Shown here: one piece after another, positions 9,543 to 18,775 of the stretch
How the letters are laid out: each line of letters opens with the position of its first letter
Numbering within the stretch: position 1 is the first letter of the stretch
DNA from: Mucilaginibacter rubeus
GTDB taxonomy: Bacteria; Bacteroidota; Bacteroidia; Sphingobacteriales; Sphingobacteriaceae
DNA length: 64,000 nt
Direction: 5' to 3'
NCBI RefSeq assembly: GCF_003286415.2
Contig: NZ_CP043450.1
Coordinates: 5,332,001 to 5,396,000, forward strand
The notes under the pieces: model-generated
Seen by the model: the letters and a program-made list of their open reading frames with translations, nothing else
Databases searched by the model: none
What the model was told of the DNA's origin: nothing
Program-made: the position numbers and the translations under genes

Positions 9543-12536
9543 CTAAGAAGCGGGTCTTTCGCCGGTATGCTTTGCCTTTCCTTTCTTAGCCAGCAGAAAT
9601 TTATAAAGGAGGTAGTAGGTGATCATTTCCTGCTTCCTTGGCTCATCCGTAAATATCCGGTTGACATGCATATGCACGATACTGCTCAGAAATTGATTTC
9701 TTTCCGTTGCGTCGCCGGCAGGGTTTTGTGCGAGGTCGCGGACGGTGCGGAGAAAATACCTGGTCGATTTCCATTGTGCGCTCAGGTACTTTACATTGCT
9801 TTCGTCAAGTGCCGCTTCGATTGCTTGTTGAAGTTTACGGTATTTCCGGTCCAGTTCCACATGGAGCTTCGTCACCTTAAACTCGGTTAAAAAGAGCGTA
9901 TAGCTTTGATAACAAAAAACCAGCAGGTCTTCCTCCTCGCGAATGAAATTAAGCAGTATTTCGAAGGTAGATCTTAGTGCAAACAGAAACAGAGCACTTG
10001 GTTCAGTAATCGAATCGATCGCCTGCAGCACCAGTTCGCTGCTTGCCCAGAAAAATATCTCCGTTTTCTCGATACCTGCATAATGATAGCGTTCCAGCTC
10101 CCTGCTGTAAACATCGACCTGGTATTCCCGGACCACATGCTGCCTGACGCGGTCTTCCAGTTTAACTTTAAATGCGCCTAAAATTTCGTTGATATCCATT
10201 TGATCGACCAGCATGCGTACCCGGATATGCGGTGCATGGTCTTCATACCGAACAAAAAACCATCGCCGGATCCTTCCATGGCTGAACTTTTTTCGGAGGA
10301 TCGGCCGCAATTTCAACAAAAGCCGTGAAGCGCTGATTTTAGGGGCATATATCTTAAGATAAAGCCATTCGGAACCCGGGATATATTTACGGCGGGTTCC
10401 TCGCCGTTCTCCTGGATGGTCCTTAAAGATTGCTGATGGCGGAAGTTTGAAACCATCATCGGGCAGCAGGTACGCATTATATTGCCGGGCCGGCTCGTCA
10501 CCAATAACCTCCTTTAAAACGACCTCACTTTTATTTTGGCTGCAATGGAGAAAAAAAATTGCTTCCGGCTGGTTACCCAAATCGAAATGCAGGTGCTGAT
10601 CTCCTTCTGCAATTGCAATGACATCGGGTATGCGCAGTTCCTCCCGCAAAATGTGCAGCTGTTGCAGGTTTTTCTCCATAGAATTTGTACCCAGCTTATG
10701 TAGCTGCGCTTCCCTGATGACCCAGGTCGCTGAAAAAAGGATCGTTCCGCCGAACTCGACCCTCGGGTAAAATCCGAGTCCGGGGAAAAGCTGGCGCAGA
10801 TCGAGCAGTAAACTACTTTTTCCGTATTGATAAGGAATATCAGCCAAAAAACGAAATAAGGGTAACTTGTTAAAGCTATGATTATAGGCGGAGGTCAGCC
10901 GCGGCACCACCACCTTTTGATGCTTTTTGGAGTATAGAAAAACTTGCTGGGCATAAACTGCCACGTACAGGTCGGATAATTCCAATTGCCGCTCTAACGG
11001 CAGCAGCGAAACCGCGGTTACCGGTAGTTCAAACTGCCAGATCTGCTCCCGCCTGTTGATGTTATCCGTATGTGGGTCGGAAAGATGGAGAATCTCGGCA
11101 AAGATCACTCCGGGGTTCTGTGCTTCCTGCTCCTTTGCCATCGCCTTTGCCGCGCTCGCGATTTCCGGAGCGCCGATCGTAAAACGGCCCAAAAGCGCAG
11201 GTGCGTTATTTCCGCCCGCACTTTCGATCACAACCTGTTCACCCGCCAGCCTGAAAAGTACCGACATCCCGAGCGCCGCAGATGGCTTTTGCCCGCTTTG
11301 CAACCCTGCCAGGTCATCCGCTTCCAGGTGAATGACACCGGTTTGCCGGTAACGCTCGCCATGCCAGTGCTCCAGCAGCAGGCTTTGTGCGGCCGTCCAA
11401 ACCATCGAATCTTCAACAGGGATATTGAGCGGAAGGTGTAAATTTTCCAGTAAAGGGAGATGCGGGTCGGATTCAGGCACATGATAGCCAATACCGGCTT
11501 CCGGATCAAGCGCGGCAAGCAACGGAATACATTGCCCTTCAAAATCGTTGTTGAATCGCCTGGCGAATGCCTGCATCGCGGTGTTTTTTACATCCGGCAC
11601 AAGAACGGTAAGCGCATCGATAGCGGACGCAAGTTGGAATTGAATCGAACTGTTCAGGACTTCCCCGGTTGAAAAACGGTGAAGAATGACGCTCAATTCG
11701 TCCTTCACATGCTCCCGGGAGCCCTGCGGAAGATCGGCCCTTAACGCTGCTTTCAACGAACTGAAGTATTGTTCTTCAATAACGTGCGCACGCAAAAGTT
11801 TTCGGGAAGCAGCCTGAATCCGTTCATTGGGTTGCCGATCGAGAAAATCAGTACCCGTGATATTGCTGCGGTTCCTGTCCAGCAAGAACTGGGCGTCGAT
11901 GAGAAACTCCAGATAAGCATCAGCTTCATCAGGCGGGCATCCGGCTTCCGTACCGATATAGGTGACGAGTTCGTTCCCGCTTTTACCGCCCTGGCAGAAA
12001 GTTAAGAGGTCGCTGAGCAGCTTTGAAAAGGCGATAGCTTGCAGACTGTAATTGCGGATGCTGAAATTTTCATTAAGACTACTCCTCAGGAACCGGAATT
12101 CATGCAGAACCCTGTAGATGCTGGGATTCGGATCGAGAGTACCCACCGCAGCTCTTTGTTCCTTTATCCCTGCCCCTACAAGCGCTGCCTGATAGTGCTG
12201 GTCAGCACGGATAACGGGATGATACCTGATCACGGTATCCCCGGAAACAGGCTGATCATCCCATCGCGCAAGCGTAACAGAAGAAAAAAGGCCAAATGGT
12301 GTCGGCCGGAAACAAAAGCGGTTGTAATATTTCAGCAAAGTTAACTGCTGTTTATCCGACAAGAGATCCGGACGAAAACGGGATTGCTGAATCCGGCTAT
12401 AGAAAACCGGCGAGGCCAGCAACACAGCAGTTCGAAAAAGAGGGTCTGCAAGGATTACCGCCAGATCCGTAGTATAATCGGCCTCGCTCCTCCTGGGCAT
12501 CCGCAGCAGCAAAGCACTGGCAAAACGATATTTCAT
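9543..12536 (-). CDS. Lantibiotic dehydratase (LanB-type)
   Basis: 997 residues, full length for a class I LanB. The N-terminal ~700 residues match the Lant_dehydr_N glutamylation domain (for example LLSDKQQLTLLKYYNRFCFR and PTPFGLFSSV); the C-terminal ~280 residues match the elimination/thiopeptide-type domain (GSEWLYLKIYAPK, RRWFFVRYEDHAPHIRVR). The family dehydrates Ser/Thr in a precursor peptide using glutamyl-tRNA. No LanC cyclase, transporter or precursor with the usual Bacteroidota leader is visible within 3 kb on either side, so it is an orphan here. It is a single gene on the minus strand, convergent with the LytTR regulator. Confidence 0.9.
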   Translation of the reverse strand: MKYRFASALLLRMPRRSEADYTTDLAVILADPLFRTAVLLASPVFYSRIQQSRFRPDLLSDKQQLTLLKYYNRFCFRPTPFGLFSSVTLARWDDQPVSGDTVIRYHPVIRADQHYQAALVGAGIKEQRAAVGTLDPNPSIYRVLHEFRFLRSSLNENFSIRNYSLQAIAFSKLLSDLLTFCQGGKSGNELVTYIGTEAGCPPDEADAYLEFLIDAQFLLDRNRSNITGTDFLDRQPNERIQAASRKLLRAHVIEEQYFSSLKAALRADLPQGSREHVKDELSVILHRFSTGEVLNSSIQFQLASAIDALTVLVPDVKNTAMQAFARRFNNDFEGQCIPLLAALDPEAGIGYHVPESDPHLPLLENLHLPLNIPVEDSMVWTAAQSLLLEHWHGERYRQTGVIHLEADDLAGLQSGQKPSAALGMSVLFRLAGEQVVIESAGGNNAPALLGRFTIGAPEIASAAKAMAKEQEAQNPGVIFAEILHLSDPHTDNINRREQIWQFELPVTAVSLLPLERQLELSDLYVAVYAQQVFLYSKKHQKVVVPRLTSAYNHSFNKLPLFRFLADIPYQYGKSSLLLDLRQLFPGLGFYPRVEFGGTILFSATWVIREAQLHKLGTNSMEKNLQQLHILREELRIPDVIAIAEGDQHLHFDLGNQPEAIFFLHCSQNKSEVVLKEVIGDEPARQYNAYLLPDDGFKLPPSAIFKDHPGERRGTRRKYIPGSEWLYLKIYAPKISASRLLLKLRPILRKKFSHGRIRRWFFVRYEDHAPHIRVRMLVDQMDINEILGAFKVKLEDRVRQHVVREYQVDVYSRELERYHYAGIEKTEIFFWASSELVLQAIDSITEPSALFLFALRSTFEILLNFIREEEDLLVFCYQSYTLFLTEFKVTKLHVELDRKYRKLQQAIEAALDESNVKYLSAQWKSTRYFLRTVRDLAQNPAGDATERNQFLSSIVHMHVNRIFTDEPRKQEMITYYLLYKFLLAKKGKAKHTGERPAS

Positions 12537-13210
12537 AAGTAATAGCTAAATCAATCATAAAATATTAAATGTCGCATTGACAATCAATACCTATTTTTCA
12601 TACCTGCTATACCTTGTCATTTGCTGGGAACATCGTTGCAGGGATGGAGTATACGCATTTCCAAATGTGGAGAATATAGGGCCGTGGCGTCAGCAATGTC
12701 CTGCAGGCGAATCAGGGGCAAAGGCATCATGTTACTGCTGCATTTGTATCTTATTGAGTGGAGAATGGCTGTCGGGGATTGATCTGCTGTTTCGCGAGAT
12801 GCGGATAAAAAGGCCAGCGAAGGGCTGACGCGCGGCGAAAAAAGCCGGTCATCGTCCGCAAAAGACCTTGTGGAGACAATCAATCTGCCTATGAATTTTT
12901 TCGGTTATCTGTCACAGGAAAGTTAACCATAGAATTGAAACCAGTAAAGTAACTTTCGCGGCATAAACACGCTGGGCCATTCACAAACAAGTCCATTTAT
13001 TGCGCGTTCACCTGACATTTGTCACTTTTCTTGTTCTGGTTTACTTACAGAAGGTCCTCAAATATTATGCGCAAGTTATCTGAACAAAACATATCGATTC
13101 TTTTACATAAATTTCTTAATTTGAAAAGGGTTATCTAACTTTCCGCATTAATTCAACTTTGCCAAGTTTGGGTTGTAAGGTCAACTAATCATTTACCCTA
13201 TTCTTCATCC
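12537..13210. other. Intergenic region upstream of lanB and the rsb operon
   Basis: About 670 bp without a supported gene. It holds the lanB promoter (minus), one copy of the ~165 bp diverged repeat and, at 13080-13200, an AT-rich stretch likely to be the rsb operon promoter. I searched both strands for a short lanthipeptide precursor next to lanB and found none. Two open frames over the repeat (one on each strand) have no family likeness. Confidence 0.5.
12699..12866 (+). repeat. Diverged ~165 bp direct repeat, copy 1
   Basis: Aligns, in the same orientation, to 20843-21006. Shared blocks include TCCTGCAGG at the start, CTGCATTTGTATC in the middle, GGATAAAAAGGCCAGCGAAG, and CCGCAAAAGAC at the end, in the same order with nearly equal spacing. 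Between the blocks the two copies differ by scattered changes, so the duplication is old. What the repeat encodes is unknown. Confidence 0.75.
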
Positions 13211-14074
13211 ATGTCACTTAAAACACATCAATTGCTACAAAAAAAGAAAAAAAACATCCTTGAACTCTGGATGAAGAACCAACTGGCCGATGAAGGTCTG
13301 CGGGAAGATCTGATCAGTAACGATGAACTGAGAAGCCAGTCTGAAGAGTTAGTTCAAGCCTTGGTGAGCAATTTATCAAGCGAGAATTTTACCAACCTTA
13401 ATTCTGACGAATGGAGCCCGGTCATTGAAATTTTAGGTGGCATTGCCATAACGCGTGCGCGCCAGGGATTCAGCCCCCGCGAAACGGGCAACTTCGTATT
13501 TTCACTGAAGGAGGCCTTACTCGAAGTACTCAAGGAAGAAATAGGCAACGATCCGCAGCAATTGTTTACTGAAAGCCTCAAAATAAACCGCCTGATGGAT
13601 AACCTCAGCGTTGTTACTTTCGAGACCTTTATAAAAGGCCGCGAGGAGGTGATCTTAAGGCAAACTGACGAGATAGCCGAGATATCGACACCGGTGATCC
13701 GTGTATGGGATGGTATCCTTGCCCTGCCTATCATAGGTACCCTGGATAGCGCGCGCACACAAATAGTAATGGAAAACCTGCTACAGGAAATAGTGGAGAC
13801 CGGATCAAGCATAGCCATATTAGATATTTCAGGCGTGCCCGCAGTAGATTCTCTTGTTGCCCAGCATTTGATTAAAACGGTTAGCGCCACCCGGCTGATG
13901 GGAGCTGAATGTATTATCAGCGGTATCCGCCCCGAGATTGCCCAGACCGTCGTGCATCTCGGTATCGATCTTTCCAATATCATTACCAAGGCAACTTTAG
14001 CAAGCGCTTTATCACATTCTTTTAAGCTGATGAAACTGGAAGTGAGAAAATCAAACATTATCGCTAAATCTTAA
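13211..14074 (+). CDS. rsbR: RsbR-type stressosome co-antagonist (RsbRD_N + STAS)
   Basis: 287 residues. The N-terminal ~150 residues are all-helical and fit the RsbRD_N sensory domain; the C-terminal STAS domain (about 163-275) has the LDISGVPAVDS strand-loop in which phosphorylatable Ser/Thr sit. In Bacillus, RsbR and RsbS build the stressosome that holds RsbT until stress. It is the first gene of a five-gene plus-strand operon, followed by rsbS after 12 bp. The N-terminal sensor is not a globin, LOV or PAS domain, so the signal is unknown. Confidence 0.88.
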   Translation: MSLKTHQLLQKKKKNILELWMKNQLADEGLREDLISNDELRSQSEELVQALVSNLSSENFTNLNSDEWSPVIEILGGIAITRARQGFSPRETGNFVFSLKEALLEVLKEEIGNDPQQLFTESLKINRLMDNLSVVTFETFIKGREEVILRQTDEIAEISTPVIRVWDGILALPIIGTLDSARTQIVMENLLQEIVETGSSIAILDISGVPAVDSLVAQHLIKTVSATRLMGAECIISGIRPEIAQTVVHLGIDLSNIITKATLASALSHSFKLMKLEVRKSNIIAKS

Positions 14075-14086
14075 TATCGCTTTATA

Positions 14087-14497
14087 ATGGATAAAATTCC
14101 TATTCTGCGGCTGGGCAATTTTTTACTGGTTACGATCCAGGTTGATCTTTATGACCGCCTTGCACTTAACCTGGAGGCCGACCTTGTCCAGATGGTAAAT
14201 AAGACGAATGCCAGGGGAGTTTTGATAGATATATCGGCAGTAACGATTGTTGATTCATTTATGGGACGTATTATTGGCAATATCGCCAGCATGTCGAAAA
14301 TACTGGATGCAGAAACGGTAGTTGTAGGCATGCAGCCCGCGGTTGCCATTACGTTGATAGAACTGGGCCTACCATTAAAAGGTGTGCATACTGCTTTGGA
14401 CATGGAGCGTGGCATGAGCTTGCTAAAATCGATGATTGATATAGATGAAGAAGACATAGATCAGGAATCGACCGACGATGATATTATCACTCAGTAA
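14087..14497 (+). CDS. rsbS: RsbS-like single STAS domain protein
   Basis: 136 residues, essentially one STAS domain plus an acidic tail. The loop VTIVDSFMGR contains the serine that RsbT phosphorylates in characterised stressosomes. As the antagonist it would assemble with RsbR and sequester RsbT. It follows rsbR by 12 bp and overlaps rsbT by 20 bp, so the two are translationally coupled and should be made in fixed ratio. Confidence 0.9.
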   Translation: MDKIPILRLGNFLLVTIQVDLYDRLALNLEADLVQMVNKTNARGVLIDISAVTIVDSFMGRIIGNIASMSKILDAETVVVGMQPAVAITLIELGLPLKGVHTALDMERGMSLLKSMIDIDEEDIDQESTDDDIITQ

Positions 14498-14891
14498 AGA
14501 CACCGTGCAGGTACTAAAAGAGCAGGATGTTGTTTTTTTAAAAAACCGGGTGAAAGAAGTCGCCGTAAGAATTAAAATGGGCTTGGTTAATCAGACCCGT
14601 CTGCTTACAGCAGCCAGCGAACTGGTACGCAATATGATGCGCTATGCCAATGGCGGCGTCTGCCAGATCGAGGTTGTTTCTAGCGGCCGTAATAATGGTG
14701 TCAGGCTGGTATTTTCTGATAAAGGACCGGGAATCCCTGATATTGAAGCCGCCATGCGCGATGGATTTTCTACAGGTAAAAGCCTTGGGCTGGGATTACC
14801 CGGCACAAAACGACTGGTGAACGAGTTTGAAATCAAGAGTAAAGTTGGCGAAGGCACGACTGTTACCATCATAAAATGGGCCAATGGTTGA
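14478..14891 (+). CDS. rsbT: RsbT-like anti-sigma-type serine kinase
   Basis: 137 residues, one GHKL ATPase domain. The N-box is ASELVRNMMRYA, the G1 box DKGPGI and the G2 region SLGLGLPG, all intact, so ATP binding and kinase activity are expected. In the family it phosphorylates RsbS/RsbR and is then released to activate a phosphatase. It overlaps rsbS by 20 bp and the next gene by 8 bp. In this operon the likely downstream target is the SpoIIE-type phosphatase encoded next. Confidence 0.9.
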   Translation: MILSLSKDTVQVLKEQDVVFLKNRVKEVAVRIKMGLVNQTRLLTAASELVRNMMRYANGGVCQIEVVSSGRNNGVRLVFSDKGPGIPDIEAAMRDGFSTGKSLGLGLPGTKRLVNEFEIKSKVGEGTTVTIIKWANG

Positions 14892-15894
14892 CGCTACGCA
14901 TATCAGTTTTGCAGCGGACGACCGCAGTTATTTCTCGCTGATCAAAAAAGAAATCCACCGGCTGGCAACTGAGGCCGGGATGAATGCGGGCCGCATCAAT
15001 GAGCTTGACCTCATTGTAGCCGAAATGACATCTAACCTGTATAAGTACAGTGACGATGGCGAAATATTGATGGGTACTTTTGCCAACGCAGGCTCGCCTT
15101 ACATTGAACTGATCAGCATTGATAATGGGCCCGGAATGGTTAACCCGGCCCGGATGATGGTTGACGGGGTTTCAACAACAAATACTTTAGGCCATGGTTT
15201 AGGTAGCATGAAACGCCTTTCGGATACTTTTGAGCTTTATTCGCAACCAGGCTGGGGGACCATAGTACTTAGCCGTGTTTACAGCGACCCCGAAAAGTCG
15301 AAAGCGGACGACAACGTAATCATGCGGCCGATAGTGGTATCCAAGCCGGGCGAAAAAACAAGCGGCGATGGCTTTGTGTATAAAAAAACAGATAAATATT
15401 TAAAGATGATGCTGGCAGATGGCTTAGGGCACGGCCCCGAGGCTAACAAGGCTATTAACGAGGCCGCCGCCGCATTCAAAGTATTTCCTGATTACAGTCC
15501 TACGGAAACATTGCGATTTATTCATGCGAATATAAAAAAAACCCGTGGAGCGGTAATAAATGTAGTCGGCTATCATTACGGCGAAAAAAAGTGGTCATCT
15601 GCAGGCGTAGGTAATATTGCAGCGCGCATGTTTGGACCTATAAACTTCAAAAACCATATGTCGTACAACGGCATCGTGGGCCATAACATACCCAATACCA
15701 TGAACGACCAGCAGTACCCCGCTGATGAATTCAACCAGTTGATGCTTTGTTCTGACGGGATTAAAACCCGGATCGATATGGCAAAATACCCGTTAATGTA
15801 TAAATACGATCTTTCCATTTTAGCCGCCGCCATATATAAAGACCATGCACGTAAAAATGACGATATGTCAGTGATCATTGCAAAAGTTAAATAA
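14884..15894 (+). CDS. GHKL ATPase-SpoIIE phosphatase fusion (RsbX/RsbU-like)
   Basis: 336 residues with two domains. Residues 1-135 form a second RsbT/RsbW-like ATPase (VAEMTSNLYKYS N-box, DNGPGM, LGHGLGSMKRL); residues 150-336 are a PP2C-type SpoIIE phosphatase (MLADGLGHGPEA metal-binding motif, LMLCSDGIKTR, and a final NDDMSVI). It should dephosphorylate STAS proteins and reset the stressosome. It overlaps rsbT by 8 bp and abuts the kinase gene with no gap. A fusion of kinase-like and phosphatase modules differs from the single-domain RsbX of Bacillus but is known in other bacteria. Confidence 0.88.
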   Translation: MVDATHISFAADDRSYFSLIKKEIHRLATEAGMNAGRINELDLIVAEMTSNLYKYSDDGEILMGTFANAGSPYIELISIDNGPGMVNPARMMVDGVSTTNTLGHGLGSMKRLSDTFELYSQPGWGTIVLSRVYSDPEKSKADDNVIMRPIVVSKPGEKTSGDGFVYKKTDKYLKMMLADGLGHGPEANKAINEAAAAFKVFPDYSPTETLRFIHANIKKTRGAVINVVGYHYGEKKWSSAGVGNIAARMFGPINFKNHMSYNGIVGHNIPNTMNDQQYPADEFNQLMLCSDGIKTRIDMAKYPLMYKYDLSILAAAIYKDHARKNDDMSVIIAKVK

Positions 15895-17094
15895 ATGACA
15901 GAAATAGTAAGCATCTCGCTAGAGAATGAAATGGACCTGGTGCTTGCTCACAAGCGGTCGATGAAGGTTGCCGAAAAGCTTGGATTAACCGTGGCGACAC
16001 AAACCACATTTGCCACTGCTGTATCTGAAGTGGCCCGGGCCGTTATTGAATACACCGATAACGGCACGCTCGCTATTGGGATTGAACAAAATAAAACACG
16101 GTATGTGTTAAAGGCCAACGTAACCTTCAATAGCGAAATCAAACTAACCTCTGGCGATGAAGGTTTTTACTATGCCCAAAAGCTGGTGCCTGAGTTTGAA
16201 TTAACCGGCCAGAATGGTGCTTATATTATAGATATGAAGCTGGGGCTGCCACGGTCATTAAAGCTCGACGCGGTTAAGATCAGCATACTTAAAAAATTCT
16301 TTCAGGAGGAACAGCCCCTTAATCCTTACGAAGAAATAAAACGACGAAACTCGCACTTGCACAAACTAACCGCGGAGCAGGAAGAGGAATTAAGACGGAC
16401 AAAACTGATAGACGAAAAGAAAACTGAATTTATCTCCATTGCCAGCCATGAGCTTAAAACACCACTGACTGTTTTAAAAGCCTTCACTCAGATGGCAAAA
16501 ACCACTAAAGAACCGGTTTCCGATCGATTGAAGGGAATATTAAATAAAATAGACTTGCAGTCTACCAAGCTTAACTCGCTTGTGCAGCAACTGCTTGATA
16601 TTTCGCGGGCTGAAAATGGCAACTTGCAATACAATTTAAAGCAAGTGAAGCTTAATAGTTTTATCATTGAGCAGTTAGCAGTGATGCAAAGTATTATGCC
16701 TAATCATACCATTAACAGCACTCTGGGGGATGATGCTGATGTAATGATCGATACCCTACGGATGGAGCAGGTATTTTCGAATCTTTTGGGCAATGCGGCC
16801 AAATATTCAAACATTAATACAGACATAGAAGTTGGTTCAGTTCTTGATAGTGAGGGGTATATTACTATATCAATTAAAGATCAGGGTATAGGTATGTCGG
16901 CAGATACCATGACATCCATTTTTGATAAATTTTACCGCGCTGAAGACGTAAGCAAAACGCACGCCGGATTGGGTATGGGGCTTTATATAACTTCGAAAAT
17001 TGTGACCGACCATGGCGGTAAGATTTGGGTAGAAAGTGAAGAGCATAAAGGTTCGACATTTCATTTCAGTCTACCCAGCTGCTGTATCGTGTAA
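15895..17094 (+). CDS. Histidine kinase with N-terminal RsbT-like domain
   Basis: 399 residues. The N-terminal ~135 residues look like another RsbT/RsbW-fold domain, but the glycine-rich ATP boxes are missing, so it is probably a docking module. A short coiled coil (about 145-170) leads to HisKA (SIASHELKTPLTVLKAFTQM) and HATPase_c (FSNLLGNAAKYS, DQGIGM, GLGMGLYI). It is the last gene of the rsb operon and follows the phosphatase with zero spacing. It may be the output of this stressosome, replacing a sigma-factor switch; the cognate regulator is not in the operon. Confidence 0.85.
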   Translation: MTEIVSISLENEMDLVLAHKRSMKVAEKLGLTVATQTTFATAVSEVARAVIEYTDNGTLAIGIEQNKTRYVLKANVTFNSEIKLTSGDEGFYYAQKLVPEFELTGQNGAYIIDMKLGLPRSLKLDAVKISILKKFFQEEQPLNPYEEIKRRNSHLHKLTAEQEEELRRTKLIDEKKTEFISIASHELKTPLTVLKAFTQMAKTTKEPVSDRLKGILNKIDLQSTKLNSLVQQLLDISRAENGNLQYNLKQVKLNSFIIEQLAVMQSIMPNHTINSTLGDDADVMIDTLRMEQVFSNLLGNAAKYSNINTDIEVGSVLDSEGYITISIKDQGIGMSADTMTSIFDKFYRAEDVSKTHAGLGMGLYITSKIVTDHGGKIWVESEEHKGSTFHFSLPSCCIV

Positions 17095-17297
17095 TTAACG
17101 GCAAGTATAGATACCCAAACTGCTCTCTCGTCAAAAATTAGACGATTTTCTGGGAAAGATAACGTTACGAACGCGACTCAGTCAAAGTATTTATTATCTG
17201 ACATCTTCACAAACATAAGTTGTAAAGCCGGGTTATTTAAATAGCATTTGATTTTTCCTGCTTGGCGGAGAACTATTTCCCATTTGCTACAGCTCTT

Positions 17298-18392
17298 ATG
17301 GCAGACAATAAAGTTAAACAGATCCACCAACACAAGCAAAGCATATGGCTCGATTTTATCGATCGGAAAATCATGAATACCGGTAAGCTCAAACAAATGA
17401 TCGATGAGGATGGCCTGCGTGGCGTAACCTCTAACCCGGCAATTTTTGAAAAGGCCATATCCTCGAGTTCGGACTATAACGCCGACATCAAGGCGAAAGC
17501 CGATAGTTCGCTAAGCGACGAAGAATTGTTTTTCGAACTGGCTATCGCCGATATTCAGCAGGCGGCTGACCTTTTTGATCCCGTTTATAATGACGATGTG
17601 GTGGGCGCTGATGGCTATGTCAGCTTGGAAGTCTCGCCAGCGCTGGCCTTAGATACCGAAGGAACTATCCGCCAGGCCAAGAACTTGTGGCAACGGGTCG
17701 ACCGAAAAAATGTCATGATCAAGATCCCCGGCACCCTGCCCGGCCTGCCCGCTATCAAAGCGGCGATCGCTGCCGGAATAAACGTCAATGTTACGCTGAT
17801 CTTCGGCCTGGAGCGTTATGAAGCCGTGGTCGAGGCTTATCTTTCCGGTTTGGAAGACCGGCTCGCCAAGGGAGAGCCCCTTAGCCAGATCGCCTCGGTC
17901 GCCAGTTTTTTCCTCAGCCGCATTGATGTGCTCGTCGATCCCATACTGGTAGATAGAGGGTTGAAGGACCTGAAGGGCGAGGTCGCAATCGCTTCGGCTA
18001 AAAAAGCTTATGCTATCTATCAAAGGGTTTTTCATTCAGAGCGCTGGCAGAAACTGGCCGATAAAGGTGCTAAACCGCAACGTTTGCTGTGGGCCAGCAC
18101 CAGCAGCAAAGACCCTTCTGCCCGGGACACCAAGTATGTTGAAGCACTTATCGGGCCCGATACAGTCAATACCGCACCACTGGAAACTATTGACGCCTTC
18201 CGCGATCATGGAGTAGTGACTGATACCCTGGAATCGGGACTCCATTCGGCAGACAATACGCTGATTCAGCTACATCATGCGGGCATCGACCTACAGCAAA
18301 TCACTGCTCATTTGGAACAGGAGGCCATTGAAAAGTTCAACCAGCCTTTCAAAACAATGTTGGCTGCCATCGCTGAGAAACGAAACAGCTGA
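17298..18392 (+). CDS. tal: Transaldolase
   Basis: 364 residues from the ATG at 17298; a TTG 36 bp upstream would add 12 residues that the family does not need. Family motifs include SIWLDFIDRKIM, GVTSNPAIFEKAI, VSLEVSPALA, and NVMIKIPGT with the Schiff-base Lys. It interconverts sedoheptulose-7-phosphate and glyceraldehyde-3-phosphate in the non-oxidative pentose phosphate pathway in the cytoplasm. It stands alone between the rsb operon and gene remnants; a link to NADPH supply under stress is inference. Confidence 0.92.
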   Translation: MADNKVKQIHQHKQSIWLDFIDRKIMNTGKLKQMIDEDGLRGVTSNPAIFEKAISSSSDYNADIKAKADSSLSDEELFFELAIADIQQAADLFDPVYNDDVVGADGYVSLEVSPALALDTEGTIRQAKNLWQRVDRKNVMIKIPGTLPGLPAIKAAIAAGINVNVTLIFGLERYEAVVEAYLSGLEDRLAKGEPLSQIASVASFFLSRIDVLVDPILVDRGLKDLKGEVAIASAKKAYAIYQRVFHSERWQKLADKGAKPQRLLWASTSSKDPSARDTKYVEALIGPDTVNTAPLETIDAFRDHGVVTDTLESGLHSADNTLIQLHHAGIDLQQITAHLEQEAIEKFNQPFKTMLAAIAEKRNS

Positions 18393-18539
18393 AGTAAGGA
18401 ATTGGTAATAGGTGAGTTTGGTGATTAATAATAGCCTTTGCTTTATTGTAATTTTTCCGCTGCAAACAGCTGTCTGATTGTGGATAAAATCAGCCACTGA
18501 TGACCGATTTATGTCCCTTTTATGCCGAGGCCTATCGTG

Positions 18540-18775
18540 GCCGAAAGAGGCAATGAATTTATGGCTTTAAGCAAATATAGAAACGTTCCGTTGTATGCCA
18601 AAATAAAATTGCCCGGTAAGGCCTGGCTGGAATTTAAGATCGACGAAACGAACGGCGTAGCGCAAAAAATTACCTTTCTTCCACTGGGTTTTGCCTGGGG
18701 TCTTACTGATATGCCATGCTGCATTTCATCATTTTATCATCAAAGGCGTGCTCCATAAGATCGTAAAATTTCCAT
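18540..18775 (+). pseudogene. Remnant of a DUF2867 (SDR-associated) domain
   Basis: The frame contains YAKIKLPGKAWLEFKID followed by ITFLPLGFAWGL, the central signature of the DUF2867 domain at the C-terminus of NAD(P)-binding oxidoreductases. After that the expected WYAMLPFHH block is only found by skipping between frames: a base is missing near 18720, and the continuing text (FHHFIIKGVLHKIV) is in another frame. No Rossmann domain precedes it. It is therefore a broken 3' fragment, lying immediately before the stop of the convergent iron-permease-family gene. Confidence 0.65.

Noticed and set aside
12617-12883. 88-codon minus-strand frame next to lanB considered as a lanthipeptide precursor
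   Set aside because: Sequence lacks a leader-type motif and overlaps the diverged repeat.
13354-14058. Minus-strand open frame of 234 codons
   Set aside because: Exact antisense of the RsbR gene; composition is that of a shadow frame.
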